A DNA stretch of 5,564 nucleotides, from the NCBI GenBank assembly GCA_003142495.1, contig PLMM01000068.1, positions 1 through 5,564 on the forward strand, written 5' to 3'. Numbering within the stretch: position 1 is the stretch's first letter; every line of letters starts with the position of its first letter. The notes below the pieces were generated by a model. It made no database searches. It saw only the letters and a program-made list of their open reading frames with translations, and was not told the DNA's origin. Of this stretch, positions 1 through 5,213 are shown in pieces. The position numbers were made by a program, and so were the translations under genes. Source of the DNA: Gemmatimonadota bacterium (GTDB lineage Bacteria > Gemmatimonadota > Gemmatimonadetes > Gemmatimonadales > Gemmatimonadaceae).

Positions 1-1
1 G

Positions 2-712
2 CTGCGCGAGCGCGAAGTTCCCGTCGCGCTCCTCTTCGTCGTTGGCGAAGAGGTGACGCACGACGGCGCGCACGCCGCCAACGCGAACCCCAGCACGAGC
101 CGCGTGATCATCGACGGCGAGCCCACCGAGGGGAAGCTCGCCCTCGGCACCAAGGGCGCATTGCGCGTCGTGATCCGCACGAGCGGCGTCGCCGCACACT
201 CCGCGTATCCGCACTTGGGCGACTCCGCGATTGCGAAGCTCGTGACGCTGCTCGCCGAGCTTCCTACTCTCGAGCTTCCGCACGACGAGCTGCTCGGCGC
301 GACGACGATCAACGTCGGCCAGCTCTCCGGCGGGATCGCGGACAACGTGATCGCGCCGGCGGCCGAGGCGCGCATCATGGTACGCCTCGTATCCGACGCC
401 GAGGAGATGTGGGCGCTGCTCGAGAAGTGGATCGCGGGGCGCGCGACGATGGAGCGCGGCTCGCTGGTGCCCGCGATCCGGCTCGGCTCCGTGCCGGGCT
501 TCGAGACCATGGTGGCCGCATTCGCGACCGACATCCCCGAGCTCACGCGCTGGGGAACGCCGTATCTGTACGGGCCCGGCTCGATCCACGTCGCACACAC
601 GAAGGACGAGCGCGTGACGCGCGCCGAGCTCGAAGCGGCTGTCGCAGGCTATGTGAAGCTCGCCATCGCGGCGATTGCCGATGACGCGAATCGACAAGGG
701 GTGATTGGATAG
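2..712 (+). CDS. M20-family metallopeptidase/deacylase (ArgE/DapE-like), 5'-truncated by window edge
   Basis: The reading frame is open from base 2 to the TAG at 710-712, giving 236 residues. The N-terminal part, with the first metal-binding His/Asp motif, lies outside the window. Visible signatures fit the M20 family of di-zinc hydrolases, which includes acetylornithine deacetylase and succinyl-diaminopimelate desuccinylase. A VVGEE motif (residues 13-17 of the visible part) carries the catalytic and metal-ligand glutamates. The inserted dimerisation domain follows, with G-V-A-A-H66-S-A-Y-P-H and later INVGQLSGGIADNVIAP. The C-terminal GPGSIHVAHTKDE (metal-ligand His199) returns to the catalytic domain, with a typical helix after it. 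The family removes acyl groups from amino acids or cleaves peptides. The substrate cannot be told from this fragment, and an arginine- or lysine-pathway role is only possible. The gene reads toward the multicopper oxidase but is separated by 142 bases containing a putative regulatory element, so they are probably not one operon. Confidence 0.9.
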   Translation: MREREVPVALLFVVGEEVTHDGAHAANANPSTSRVIIDGEPTEGKLALGTKGALRVVIRTSGVAAHSAYPHLGDSAIAKLVTLLAELPTLELPHDELLGATTINVGQLSGGIADNVIAPAAEARIMVRLVSDAEEMWALLEKWIAGRATMERGSLVPAIRLGSVPGFETMVAAFATDIPELTRWGTPYLYGPGSIHVAHTKDERVTRAELEAAVAGYVKLAIAAIADDANRQGVIG

Positions 713-725
713 GGGGTCCACCCCC
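712..725 (+). other. Short G5/C5 hairpin overlapping the peptidase stop codon
   Basis: GGGGG (712-716), loop TCCA, CCCCC (721-725) immediately follows, and shares its first G with, the TAG stop of the peptidase gene. No T-tract follows; the downstream bases are C-rich. It could slow or end transcription or protect the 3' end, but it is short and a weak call. Confidence 0.3.
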
Positions 726-762
726 GCCTCTCCTCGCCGCGCGCACGGGAGCTGCGCGTCAA

Positions 763-780
763 ATAACGGCCGGATAACGG
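763..780 (+). promoter_or_regulatory. Tandem ATAACGG repeat upstream of the multicopper oxidase gene
   Basis: Two perfect copies of ATAACGG (763-769 and 774-780) are separated by four bases, CCGG, giving an 11-bp period. The element ends 74 bases before the oxidase ATG. Nearly the same element occurs upstream of both lipoprotein genes (2578-2595 and 3241-3258, - strand). The 7-4-7 direct-repeat geometry is what is known for OmpR/PhoB-type regulators, so an operator is a reasonable inference. GATAAC could instead act as a -10-like hexamer, but I see no matching -35 at 16-18 bases upstream. Confidence 0.5.
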
Positions 781-854
781 GTCGCGCGTAGCATGCGGAA
801 GAAATCGAGCGTCGCGTGTGAGCGCGCTCTCGCCCCCTCTTCCGGAGAGCATCC

Positions 855-1991
855 ATGCGCCAGCGCTCCAGCATCACAGTCGCCGTTCTCACGCTGCTCG
901 CGGCCCAGAGTGCATTTCGCATCCCAGCGCAAAACGCGATTCCGCGACCGCGCACGCGCACCTACTTCGTCGCCGCCGATCCGGTGACATGGGATTACGT
1001 CCCTGGAGGTCGCGACGAGATCGCCGGCAAGCCGTACGCAGATACCGCATTTTTCGCGGGAGCGAGCCCGAGAGAGGTGAGCACGAAGTACAAGAAGGTT
1101 CTCTATCGCGAATACACCGATAGCAGCTTCCAATCCCTCAAGACGCGCCCGCCGGAATGGGAGCATCTCGGCTTCCTTGGTCCCGTACTTCATGCCGTGG
1201 TTGGCGACACGATCCGCGTGGTGTTTCGGAACAACGGTCATCGCCCCTTCAGCGTTCATCCGCACGGCGTGTTCTACGAAAAGAGTTCCGAGGGCGTGCC
1301 ATACAACGATGGGACGAGCGCCCGCGACAAGATGGACGACTCCGTGCCCCCCGGAAGTACTTATGTGTACGTGTGGGCCGTTCCCGCGCGTGCCGGACCA
1401 GGCCCAATGGATGGCAGCTCGGTGATGTGGATGTACCACTCGCATGTGAACGAGGTGCGTGACATCGACACGGGGCTCATGGGCGTCATCATCGTCACCT
1501 CACGCAAGATGGCACGAGCGGATGGAACTCCGAAGGACGTAGATCGCGAGATCGTTGCGAACTTCGCGCAGGTCGAAGAGAACGACAGTTGGCTTGCGAG
1601 GGATAATCTCCCCTCACGCGACTCCCTCAGAATTCTCTCGCCGATTCCGAATCCTTCGGAGGTGCAGGCGATCTATCCCTGGTTCAGCAAGTTCTCGATC
1701 AATGGCTTCGTCCACGGCGCGATGCCGCTGTCCGCCTTGACGATGAAGCGAGGGGAGCGCGTGCGCTGGTACGTCATGAGCTCCACGAACGACTTCGACT
1801 TTCACTCTCCGCACTGGCACGGCAATACGGTCACAATCGCCGGCATGCGAACCGACGTGACATTCCTCGGTCCGATGGCGATGGTCGTCGCCGACATGAT
1901 CCCCGACGATGTGGGGACGTGGCTCTTCCACTGCCACGTCTCCTTTCACAACGAGGGCGGGATGGCGGTGCGCTATCGGGTGATTCCGTAG
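855..1991 (+). CDS. Exported two-domain multicopper oxidase (ceruloplasmin/small-laccase type)
   Basis: This is a 378-residue protein. The ATG at 855 is preceded by GGAGAG (844-849) at five bases. The N-terminus has a Sec-type signal: a basic start, a hydrophobic stretch around residues 7-20, and possible cleavage near residues 20-25. It is not a twin-arginine signal. Two cupredoxin domains supply a complete ligand set: HPHG (H135, H137), Y-H-S-H (H195, H197), HSPHWHG (H317, H320, H322), and HCHVSFHNEGGM (H359, C360, H361, H365, M370). By family knowledge these form the trinuclear type 2/3 centre and one type 1 blue copper with a Met axial ligand. Domain 1 has Ser196 where a type 1 Cys would be, so the blue site is only in domain 2. 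WMYHSHVN and the DTGLMGVIIV that follows closely resemble ceruloplasmin/hephaestin segments. The enzyme couples one-electron oxidation of a substrate to reduction of O2 to water in the periplasm or outside the cell. The substrate (Cu(I), Fe(II), Mn(II) or phenols) is not determinable; no Met-rich segment suggesting cuprous oxidase is seen. It is convergent with the lipoprotein gene at 2014. Confidence 0.93.
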   Translation: MRQRSSITVAVLTLLAAQSAFRIPAQNAIPRPRTRTYFVAADPVTWDYVPGGRDEIAGKPYADTAFFAGASPREVSTKYKKVLYREYTDSSFQSLKTRPPEWEHLGFLGPVLHAVVGDTIRVVFRNNGHRPFSVHPHGVFYEKSSEGVPYNDGTSARDKMDDSVPPGSTYVYVWAVPARAGPGPMDGSSVMWMYHSHVNEVRDIDTGLMGVIIVTSRKMARADGTPKDVDREIVANFAQVEENDSWLARDNLPSRDSLRILSPIPNPSEVQAIYPWFSKFSINGFVHGAMPLSALTMKRGERVRWYVMSSTNDFDFHSPHWHGNTVTIAGMRTDVTFLGPMAMVVADMIPDDVGTWLFHCHVSFHNEGGMAVRYRVIP

Positions 1992-1992
1992 A

Positions 1993-2012
1993 GGGGCCGT
2001 GCTATCTGCCCC
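1993..2012. terminator. Hairpin between convergent stop codons (possible bidirectional terminator)
   Basis: GGGGC (1993-1997) pairs with GCCCC (2008-2012) around a 10-base loop. It almost exactly fills the 22 bases between the oxidase TAG (1989-1991) and the TGA of the opposite-strand lipoprotein (2014-2016). Being symmetrical, it could act on both transcripts. There is no U-tract on either side, so a classical intrinsic terminator is not shown. Confidence 0.4.
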
Positions 2013-2013
2013 G

Positions 2014-2538
2014 TCAGGGCGTACCCGCGAAGATCTTGTTGCAGAGATCTCCGAGCGCCTTCGCCCGCTCCGCGCCCGCGAGCGCTGCTGGACTCGATCC
2101 CTTCATCGCGTCGAAGTCGCACCCCATGTTCCCCTTGATCGCCGTCACCGTAGGCGCGGTCGACGTCATGGCGCTGTCGCCCACGCCGGCGAGATTCTGC
2201 GGGTTGTCGAGAAATGCGCGGAACGCGTGAAAGCTCTCTGGCGTGATGTCCTTCAACGTGATCGTGAGCTCGCCGTCGGTTTTATTGCTACGAACCGAGC
2301 CCCCCTGCTTGCTGAGCACCTTCCGCTCATCGGCATCGGCGCCCACGATCTTCTTGAACACATCCGACGTCAGGTATTTGTCGCACGCGCCCGCGCCGCC
2401 GCTCGCGAACGAACCCTTCGTCGTCGCCGATCCCGCGGAGCTGCCTCCAGCCGCAGAGGCGCCTCCACCGGATTTCGAGCATCCAGCGATCGCGATGACC
2501 GCAGCCAGCATCGATACTGTCGTCGTCGAGCGAATCAT
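2014..2538 (-). CDS. Putative lipoprotein of unknown function, downstream paralog of a tandem pair
   Basis: The product has 174 residues. The ATG at 2538 has a good ribosome site (GGGAGAGA, complement of 2541-2548). The N-terminus is a lipoprotein signal with lipobox I-A-G-C20, followed by S-K-S-G and a Gly/Ser/Ala-rich tether to about residue 48, so the product should be anchored in an envelope membrane. The globular part (about 46-174) aligns without gaps to the product of 2669-3199, with about 53 of 129 positions identical by hand count. Shared blocks are K-Y-L-T-x-D-V, TITL, ESF, LAGVGD, NMxCD and LGDxCNxIFA. The xxACxKYLTxDV start and LAGVGDxA middle loosely recall DUF3558-like secreted lipoproteins, but this is only a resemblance. 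Cysteines after the lipid-modified one are C52, C140 and C166. The paralog has a fourth (C82) where this protein has Gly80, leaving an odd number here. No catalytic motif is apparent. It probably has its own regulatory element at 2578-2595. Confidence 0.88.
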   Translation of the reverse strand: MIRSTTTVSMLAAVIAIAGCSKSGGGASAAGGSSAGSATTKGSFASGGAGACDKYLTSDVFKKIVGADADERKVLSKQGGSVRSNKTDGELTITLKDITPESFHAFRAFLDNPQNLAGVGDSAMTSTAPTVTAIKGNMGCDFDAMKGSSPAALAGAERAKALGDLCNKIFAGTP

Positions 2539-2577
2539 TTTCTCTCCCGTGAATGTTGATGGAGATTTCGCACGATG

Positions 2578-2595
2578 CGGTTATCCCCTCGTTAC
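2578..2595 (-). promoter_or_regulatory. Tandem TAAC repeat element upstream of the 2014-2538 lipoprotein gene
   Basis: On the - strand this reads GTAACGA-GGGG-ATAACCG, two 7-mers spaced by four bases. It ends 39 bases before the ATG at 2538. It matches the elements at 3241-3258 (- strand) and 763-780 (+ strand) in all the TAACG and GATAAC positions. Its placement fits a promoter-proximal operator or the promoter itself. Confidence 0.5.
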
Positions 2596-2637
2596 TTGCG
2601 GGTCACCGTGAGCGCCGCGCTACGAGTCCTTTTGAAT

Positions 2638-2660
2638 TCAGTCGCCCATGAAGCGACTGA
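2638..2660 (-). other. Hairpin 3' of the first lipoprotein gene
   Basis: TCAGTCGC (2638-2645) and GCGACTGA (2653-2660) form a perfect 8-bp stem with a 7-base loop. It starts eight bases after the TGA (2669-2671) of the upstream lipoprotein. TGAAT around the stop can also pair with ATTCA beyond the stem, extending it across a six-base bulge. No U-tract follows on the - strand (ATTCAAAAGG), so it may be a transcript-stabilising or factor-dependent terminating structure between the two lipoprotein genes. Confidence 0.5.
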
Positions 2661-2668
2661 TCGAGAAT

Positions 2669-3199
2669 TCAGGGACCATCCGCGAAGATCCTGTTGCAGA
2701 TGTCACCGAGTTCCTTCCCAAGCGTTGAGTGCGATCCTCTCGTCGACGCTGCGGCGCCCCCTGCATCGATGTCGCACCACATGTTCGGCTTCTTGACTGC
2801 CGAAATGCCGATCAACGACTGCACAGCGTCATCGCCGACGCCGGCCAAAGGCGTCGGATCGACGAGGTTCTTCAGGGAGGACTGAAATGACTCCGCGGGT
2901 GAAGTGAAGAGTGTGATTGTGATGCTGCCTGCATGGTCCATTCGCTTGACAGTGCACGAATTCGGACTGAGCACCTCGGGAGCCCGCACGGGAGCGTTCA
3001 GGATTTTTGCGATTACGTCCGGCGTCAGATACTTCGCGCACGCGTCACCCCCGCCCGACACGAACAAGGTTCCCGACTTCGAGGATGAGCTCGAAACACG
3101 TGCGGCGGGCGGCTTGGCAGCGGTGTCGGCGCCGCTCTTTGAGCAGGCGGCTGCACACGCGACGAGAAGTGAAAGGCAGAGTTGCAGCTTGCGCGACAT
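2669..3199 (-). CDS. Putative lipoprotein of unknown function, upstream paralog of a tandem pair
   Basis: The product has 176 residues. The ATG at 3199 follows GGGGAG (complement of 3206-3211). The N-terminal signal has a hydrophobic stretch and a degenerate lipobox A-A-A-C19 followed by S-K-S-G, the same post-Cys residues as its neighbour, which supports lipid attachment at C19. A Ser/Ala/Lys/Pro-rich linker runs to about residue 47. The folded part (48-176) is colinear and ungapped with the 2014-2538 product. It contains four cysteines (C54, C82, C142, C168), which could form two disulfides in the oxidising envelope. Shared motifs are A-C-x-K-Y-L-T-x-D-V, LAGVGD, NMxCD and the C-terminal LGDxCNxIFA. 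The pair arose by tandem duplication. Similarity to DUF3558-type lipoproteins is faint and unproven, and function is unknown. A copy of the shared TAAC element lies 41 bases upstream, and a hairpin lies just after the stop. Confidence 0.88.
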   Translation of the reverse strand: MSRKLQLCLSLLVACAAACSKSGADTAAKPPAARVSSSSSKSGTLFVSGGGDACAKYLTPDVIAKILNAPVRAPEVLSPNSCTVKRMDHAGSITITLFTSPAESFQSSLKNLVDPTPLAGVGDDAVQSLIGISAVKKPNMWCDIDAGGAAASTRGSHSTLGKELGDICNRIFADGP

Positions 3200-3240
3200 A
3201 CGAGTCTCCCCGGAGAATGAGGAGGAAGTGTCGCGCCCGG

Positions 3241-3258
3241 CGGTTATCGCAGCGTTAC
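3241..3258 (-). promoter_or_regulatory. Tandem TAAC repeat element upstream of the 2669-3199 lipoprotein gene
   Basis: On the - strand this is GTAACGC-TGCG-ATAACCG, with the same 7-4-7 layout as the elements at 2578-2595 and 763-780. It ends 41 bases before the ATG at 3199 and lies in the 108-base gap after the patatin-ferredoxin gene. Matching position relative to its paralog's start suggests promoter and gene were duplicated together, or that both are held by one regulator. Confidence 0.5.
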
Positions 3259-3307
3259 GGCGCGATCACTCGGCCCGACAACAGCGCAACTTCATGGAGA
3301 CCTTGCG

Positions 3308-4411
3308 TTACCGATCCACCGTCGCCTGCTCGATCGGGCGAGTCGTTCTCCGCCGGCTCGCCAGCGACTCCATCGTGATCGCCGAGGTCGGGCACTGCCC
3401 CACGAACTCTCCGTCGGCGGGCGACCACTCGTGCTCCTCTCTCGCCGCAAAGGCCTTGTGTTCGGCGTCCATCTCCATGATCCCCGGCGCGAGCGCCGTG
3501 CACACGCCGCAGCCGACGCACTTCTCGCGATTCACGGAGAGGCGAATTCGCCGGCGCGGATAGATCGTGTCGCGCTCGAGCGGCCCCTCCACGAGCTCGT
3601 CCAGCGCCGACATCGTGCCGTCGTACCCCGCCTGAATCATCTCCTCCGCGTGCGAGAAGGCGAACCAGTCGCGATGGCCCACGCGCGGTCTGATGAGCAA
3701 CATCGGCGGTCCAATCCACGTCGCCAGTGGATTGAGCTGCAGCGCATGCATCATCACCGACGCCGCGCGCATGTAGATCGCCGCAAAGCCGCGGCTCGTC
3801 ACGTCCTGCGCGCGGCCAAGATCCGTGTTGCCGACATCGACGGCGATCACCGCGTCGACGCCGATCGACGCGATCGCGGTCGGCAAGTTGTCGATGGTGC
3901 CTCCGTCGACGCACACGCGGCCGCCCACCGTTGCCGGCGGGAAGAATCCCGGAAGCGCGCACGACGCGTAGACGGCGTTGCGGATGGAGACGTCCTCGTG
4001 CCCCGGCAGCCCCCACATCACGATGGTCCCGCGCTCGAGGTCCACCGTGTTGACGAGCAACTCGCTCCCAAGCCCGCGAAATGATCCTTCGGGGACCACC
4101 GCGTCGACGAGGTCGCGCAGTGGCTGCTCGAGGTAGAGTGAGGGCGAGCGCGAGCGATCGACGAGCATCCCCACGCGGTTGAGCCGGAAGAGGTCGCGCT
4201 TGGAAACGGTGGTGGCGCGACGCTCCATCTCGCTGAGCGGAACGCCCGCGACGCGCGCCGCCGCGATCAGTGCGCCGATGCTCGTGCCCGCATAGCGGCT
4301 CGGCACGATGCCGCGCTCCTCCAGCGCGCGCATCACGCCGATGTGCGCGAATCCCTTCAGCCCTCCGCCGCCGAGTACGAGGGCTGTACTCTGAGTCGCG
4401 AGCCAGGACAC
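3308..4411 (-). CDS. Patatin-like phospholipase fused to a C-terminal [4Fe-4S] ferredoxin domain
   Basis: The product has 367 residues if started at GTG 4411. An in-frame TTG at 4417 would add two residues, but it abuts the GGAGGAGG ribosome site (4418-4425), and a stop codon lies in frame at 4427-4429. Residues about 10-270 are a bacterial patatin of the RssA-like type. They carry the oxyanion-hole loop GGGGLKG (14-20), the nucleophile elbow G-T-S44-I-G, A-S-C-A-L-P-G-F-F-P-P (149-159), and the catalytic Asp169 in DGG. This family hydrolyses acyl esters of lipids with a Ser-Asp dyad. Residues about 288-348 form a single-cluster ferredoxin: C298-V-G-C301-G-V-C304, then C340-P-T-S-A-I. All four ligands expected for [4Fe-4S] are present. 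The extra disulfide cysteine of Thermotoga-type ferredoxins is replaced (C-T-A-L-A-P). The tail is basic. There is no signal peptide, so it should act in the cytoplasm or at the inner face of the membrane. The frame runs without interruption through both domains. The ferredoxin may sense redox state or accept electrons, but that role is inferred. Confidence 0.92.
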   Translation of the reverse strand: MSWLATQSTALVLGGGGLKGFAHIGVMRALEERGIVPSRYAGTSIGALIAAARVAGVPLSEMERRATTVSKRDLFRLNRVGMLVDRSRSPSLYLEQPLRDLVDAVVPEGSFRGLGSELLVNTVDLERGTIVMWGLPGHEDVSIRNAVYASCALPGFFPPATVGGRVCVDGGTIDNLPTAIASIGVDAVIAVDVGNTDLGRAQDVTSRGFAAIYMRAASVMMHALQLNPLATWIGPPMLLIRPRVGHRDWFAFSHAEEMIQAGYDGTMSALDELVEGPLERDTIYPRRRIRLSVNREKCVGCGVCTALAPGIMEMDAEHKAFAAREEHEWSPADGEFVGQCPTSAITMESLASRRRTTRPIEQATVDR

Positions 4412-4417
4412 CGTCAA

Positions 4418-4425
4418 CCTCCTCC
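4418..4425 (-). promoter_or_regulatory. Ribosome binding site deciding the patatin-ferredoxin start
   Basis: GGAGGAGG on the - strand lies six bases before GTG 4411 but touches TTG 4417 directly. The spacing favours GTG as the start codon. Confidence 0.65.
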
Positions 4426-4440
4426 GCTACGTGGTACTAC

Positions 4441-4474
4441 TCAGCCCATACACCGCAACGCGCGTATGGGCTGA
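4441..4474 (-). other. Perfect 11-bp intergenic hairpin
   Basis: TCAGCCCATAC (4441-4451) is exactly complementary to GTATGGGCTGA (4464-4474), with a 12-base loop that can form a further CGC/GCG mini-stem. It sits between the stop of the Ala/Pro/Val-rich protein gene (4508) and the start of the patatin gene, both on the - strand. No U-tract follows on either strand. It may be a terminator needing a factor, an mRNA-processing or stabilising structure, or a dyad-symmetric protein site upstream of the patatin gene. Confidence 0.55.
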
Positions 4475-4507
4475 CCGGGCGAACGGAGTAGGTGGTGATT
4501 CAGCGAG

Positions 4508-5059
4508 CTAGTTGGTGTTCAGCTTGTAGCCGAGCCCAATGCGCTCGCTGTGGGAAGCCTGACCGTTGCCCATACCAGTGGGACGACCGAGGTAGACGTA
4601 AAGTCCATACAGGCCGACCAGCGCACCGCCGACCGCGATTACGGTCCCGGCGTTGTCGCCGATGATCAAGCCCGTAATGAGGGCCGCGCCGCCGAAGATC
4701 ATGAGGCCGACGCCACTGCCGCGGGACGGGCGGCGCATCGCGTTGGCGCTGAGCGCCGTCGTGTGCGAGAGGCGCGGGGAGAGCGCGGAGGCCTCCATGC
4801 TGGGGCCGGTGGACACGGGTGTCTCGACCGCCGCCGGAGCAGGCGCATCGACCGCAACGGGAGACCCCGCTTCAACCTCGACCGGAGCCGCAACGTCGAC
4901 CGCAACGGCTGGAGTGGCGTCGGCGGCGGCATTCGCGGGCGCGTCCTGCGCCATGGCGGCCTGATCATCCGACACGAACTGCTCGCTCTGCGCCTGAATG
5001 CGCGTTCCGGCCGCGGACGCTACCATGAGCGCTGCTACTGCGAATGTGAGCTTGACCAT
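4508..5059 (-). CDS. Exported Ala/Pro/Val-rich membrane protein of unknown function
   Basis: The product has 183 residues. The ATG at 5059 follows AAGGA (complement of 5064-5068). Residues 1-24 look like a Sec signal peptide (hydrophobic core 3-17, possible cleavage after A-Q-A-Q-like residues 21-24). Residues 36-85 are a low-complexity Ala/Val/Pro/Asp/Glu segment with repeated P-V-A-V-D/A-V-A-V-D-type units, likely an extended periplasmic linker. Residues about 116-157 are strongly hydrophobic and Gly-rich, broken by G-D-N-A-G at 134-138, which suggests two short membrane helices forming a hairpin. The C-terminus (R173-I-G-L-G-Y-K-L) resembles a terminal beta-strand. I do not recognise a family. 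The gene is divergent from the small protein gene at 5214 and lies 96 bases upstream of the patatin gene, with a hairpin between. Confidence 0.82.
   Translation of the reverse strand: MVKLTFAVAALMVASAAGTRIQAQSEQFVSDDQAAMAQDAPANAAADATPAVAVDVAAPVEVEAGSPVAVDAPAPAAVETPVSTGPSMEASALSPRLSHTTALSANAMRRPSRGSGVGLMIFGGAALITGLIIGDNAGTVIAVGGALVGLYGLYVYLGRPTGMGNGQASHSERIGLGYKLNTN
4848..4908 (-). repeat. In-frame 13-bp repeat in the Ala/Pro/Val-rich coding segment
   Basis: TCGACCGCAACGG occurs exactly at 4848-4860 and 4896-4908, 48 bases (16 codons) apart, with degenerate relatives near 4823 and 4877. On the coding strand it encodes the recurrent P-V-A-V-D unit. It likely reflects slippage or recombination growth of the linker. 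Confidence 0.6.
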
Positions 5060-5150
5060 GAGATCCTTATAAATGAGGAGCGGTGGTGGAATCCGCCCGC
5101 ATCAATTGCAAGGAAGATGCCCTGTTCGGTACAAGAGCGACCAGCTTCTC

Positions 5151-5173
5151 TTGAGCGGACCTCCATTGAGCGG
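5151..5173 (+). repeat. Direct repeat TTGAGCGG in the divergent intergenic region
   Basis: TTGAGCGG occurs at 5151-5158 and 5166-5173, with a 15-base period. It lies 41 bases upstream of the likely ATG at 5214, between two divergent genes. It could be a regulator site, but one short pair is weak support. Confidence 0.3.
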
Positions 5174-5213
5174 TATCTTCCCGGAGCAGCGCCCTCCCCC
5201 AATCTCACGGTTG

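Noticed and set aside
759..1445. A 228-codon open frame on the - strand opposite the multicopper oxidase
   Set aside because: The opposite frame carries the signal peptide and the copper motifs. This one is His/Arg-rich low-information sequence and a GC-skew shadow.
2634..2670. Two GAATTC palindromes flanking a hairpin, considered as mobile-element ends
   Set aside because: GAATTC is a short palindrome that also pairs as part of the extended hairpin. There is no transposase, target duplication or terminal-repeat structure.
2904..3563. A 219-codon + strand frame spanning the lipoprotein gene, its promoter and the ferredoxin end
   Set aside because: It runs across two genes and an intergenic region on the other strand and shows no domain features.
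3255..4016. A 253-codon open frame on the - strand overlapping the patatin gene
   Set aside because: It is a shifted-frame shadow of the patatin-ferredoxin gene: Arg/Gly/Ala-rich with no domain motifs, while the overlapping frame has intact catalytic and cluster motifs.
5106..5135. A sigma-70-like promoter TTGCAA, 18 bases, TACAAG on the + strand
   Set aside because: It matches only four of six bases in each hexamer. It is plausible for the small protein gene but not separable from chance.
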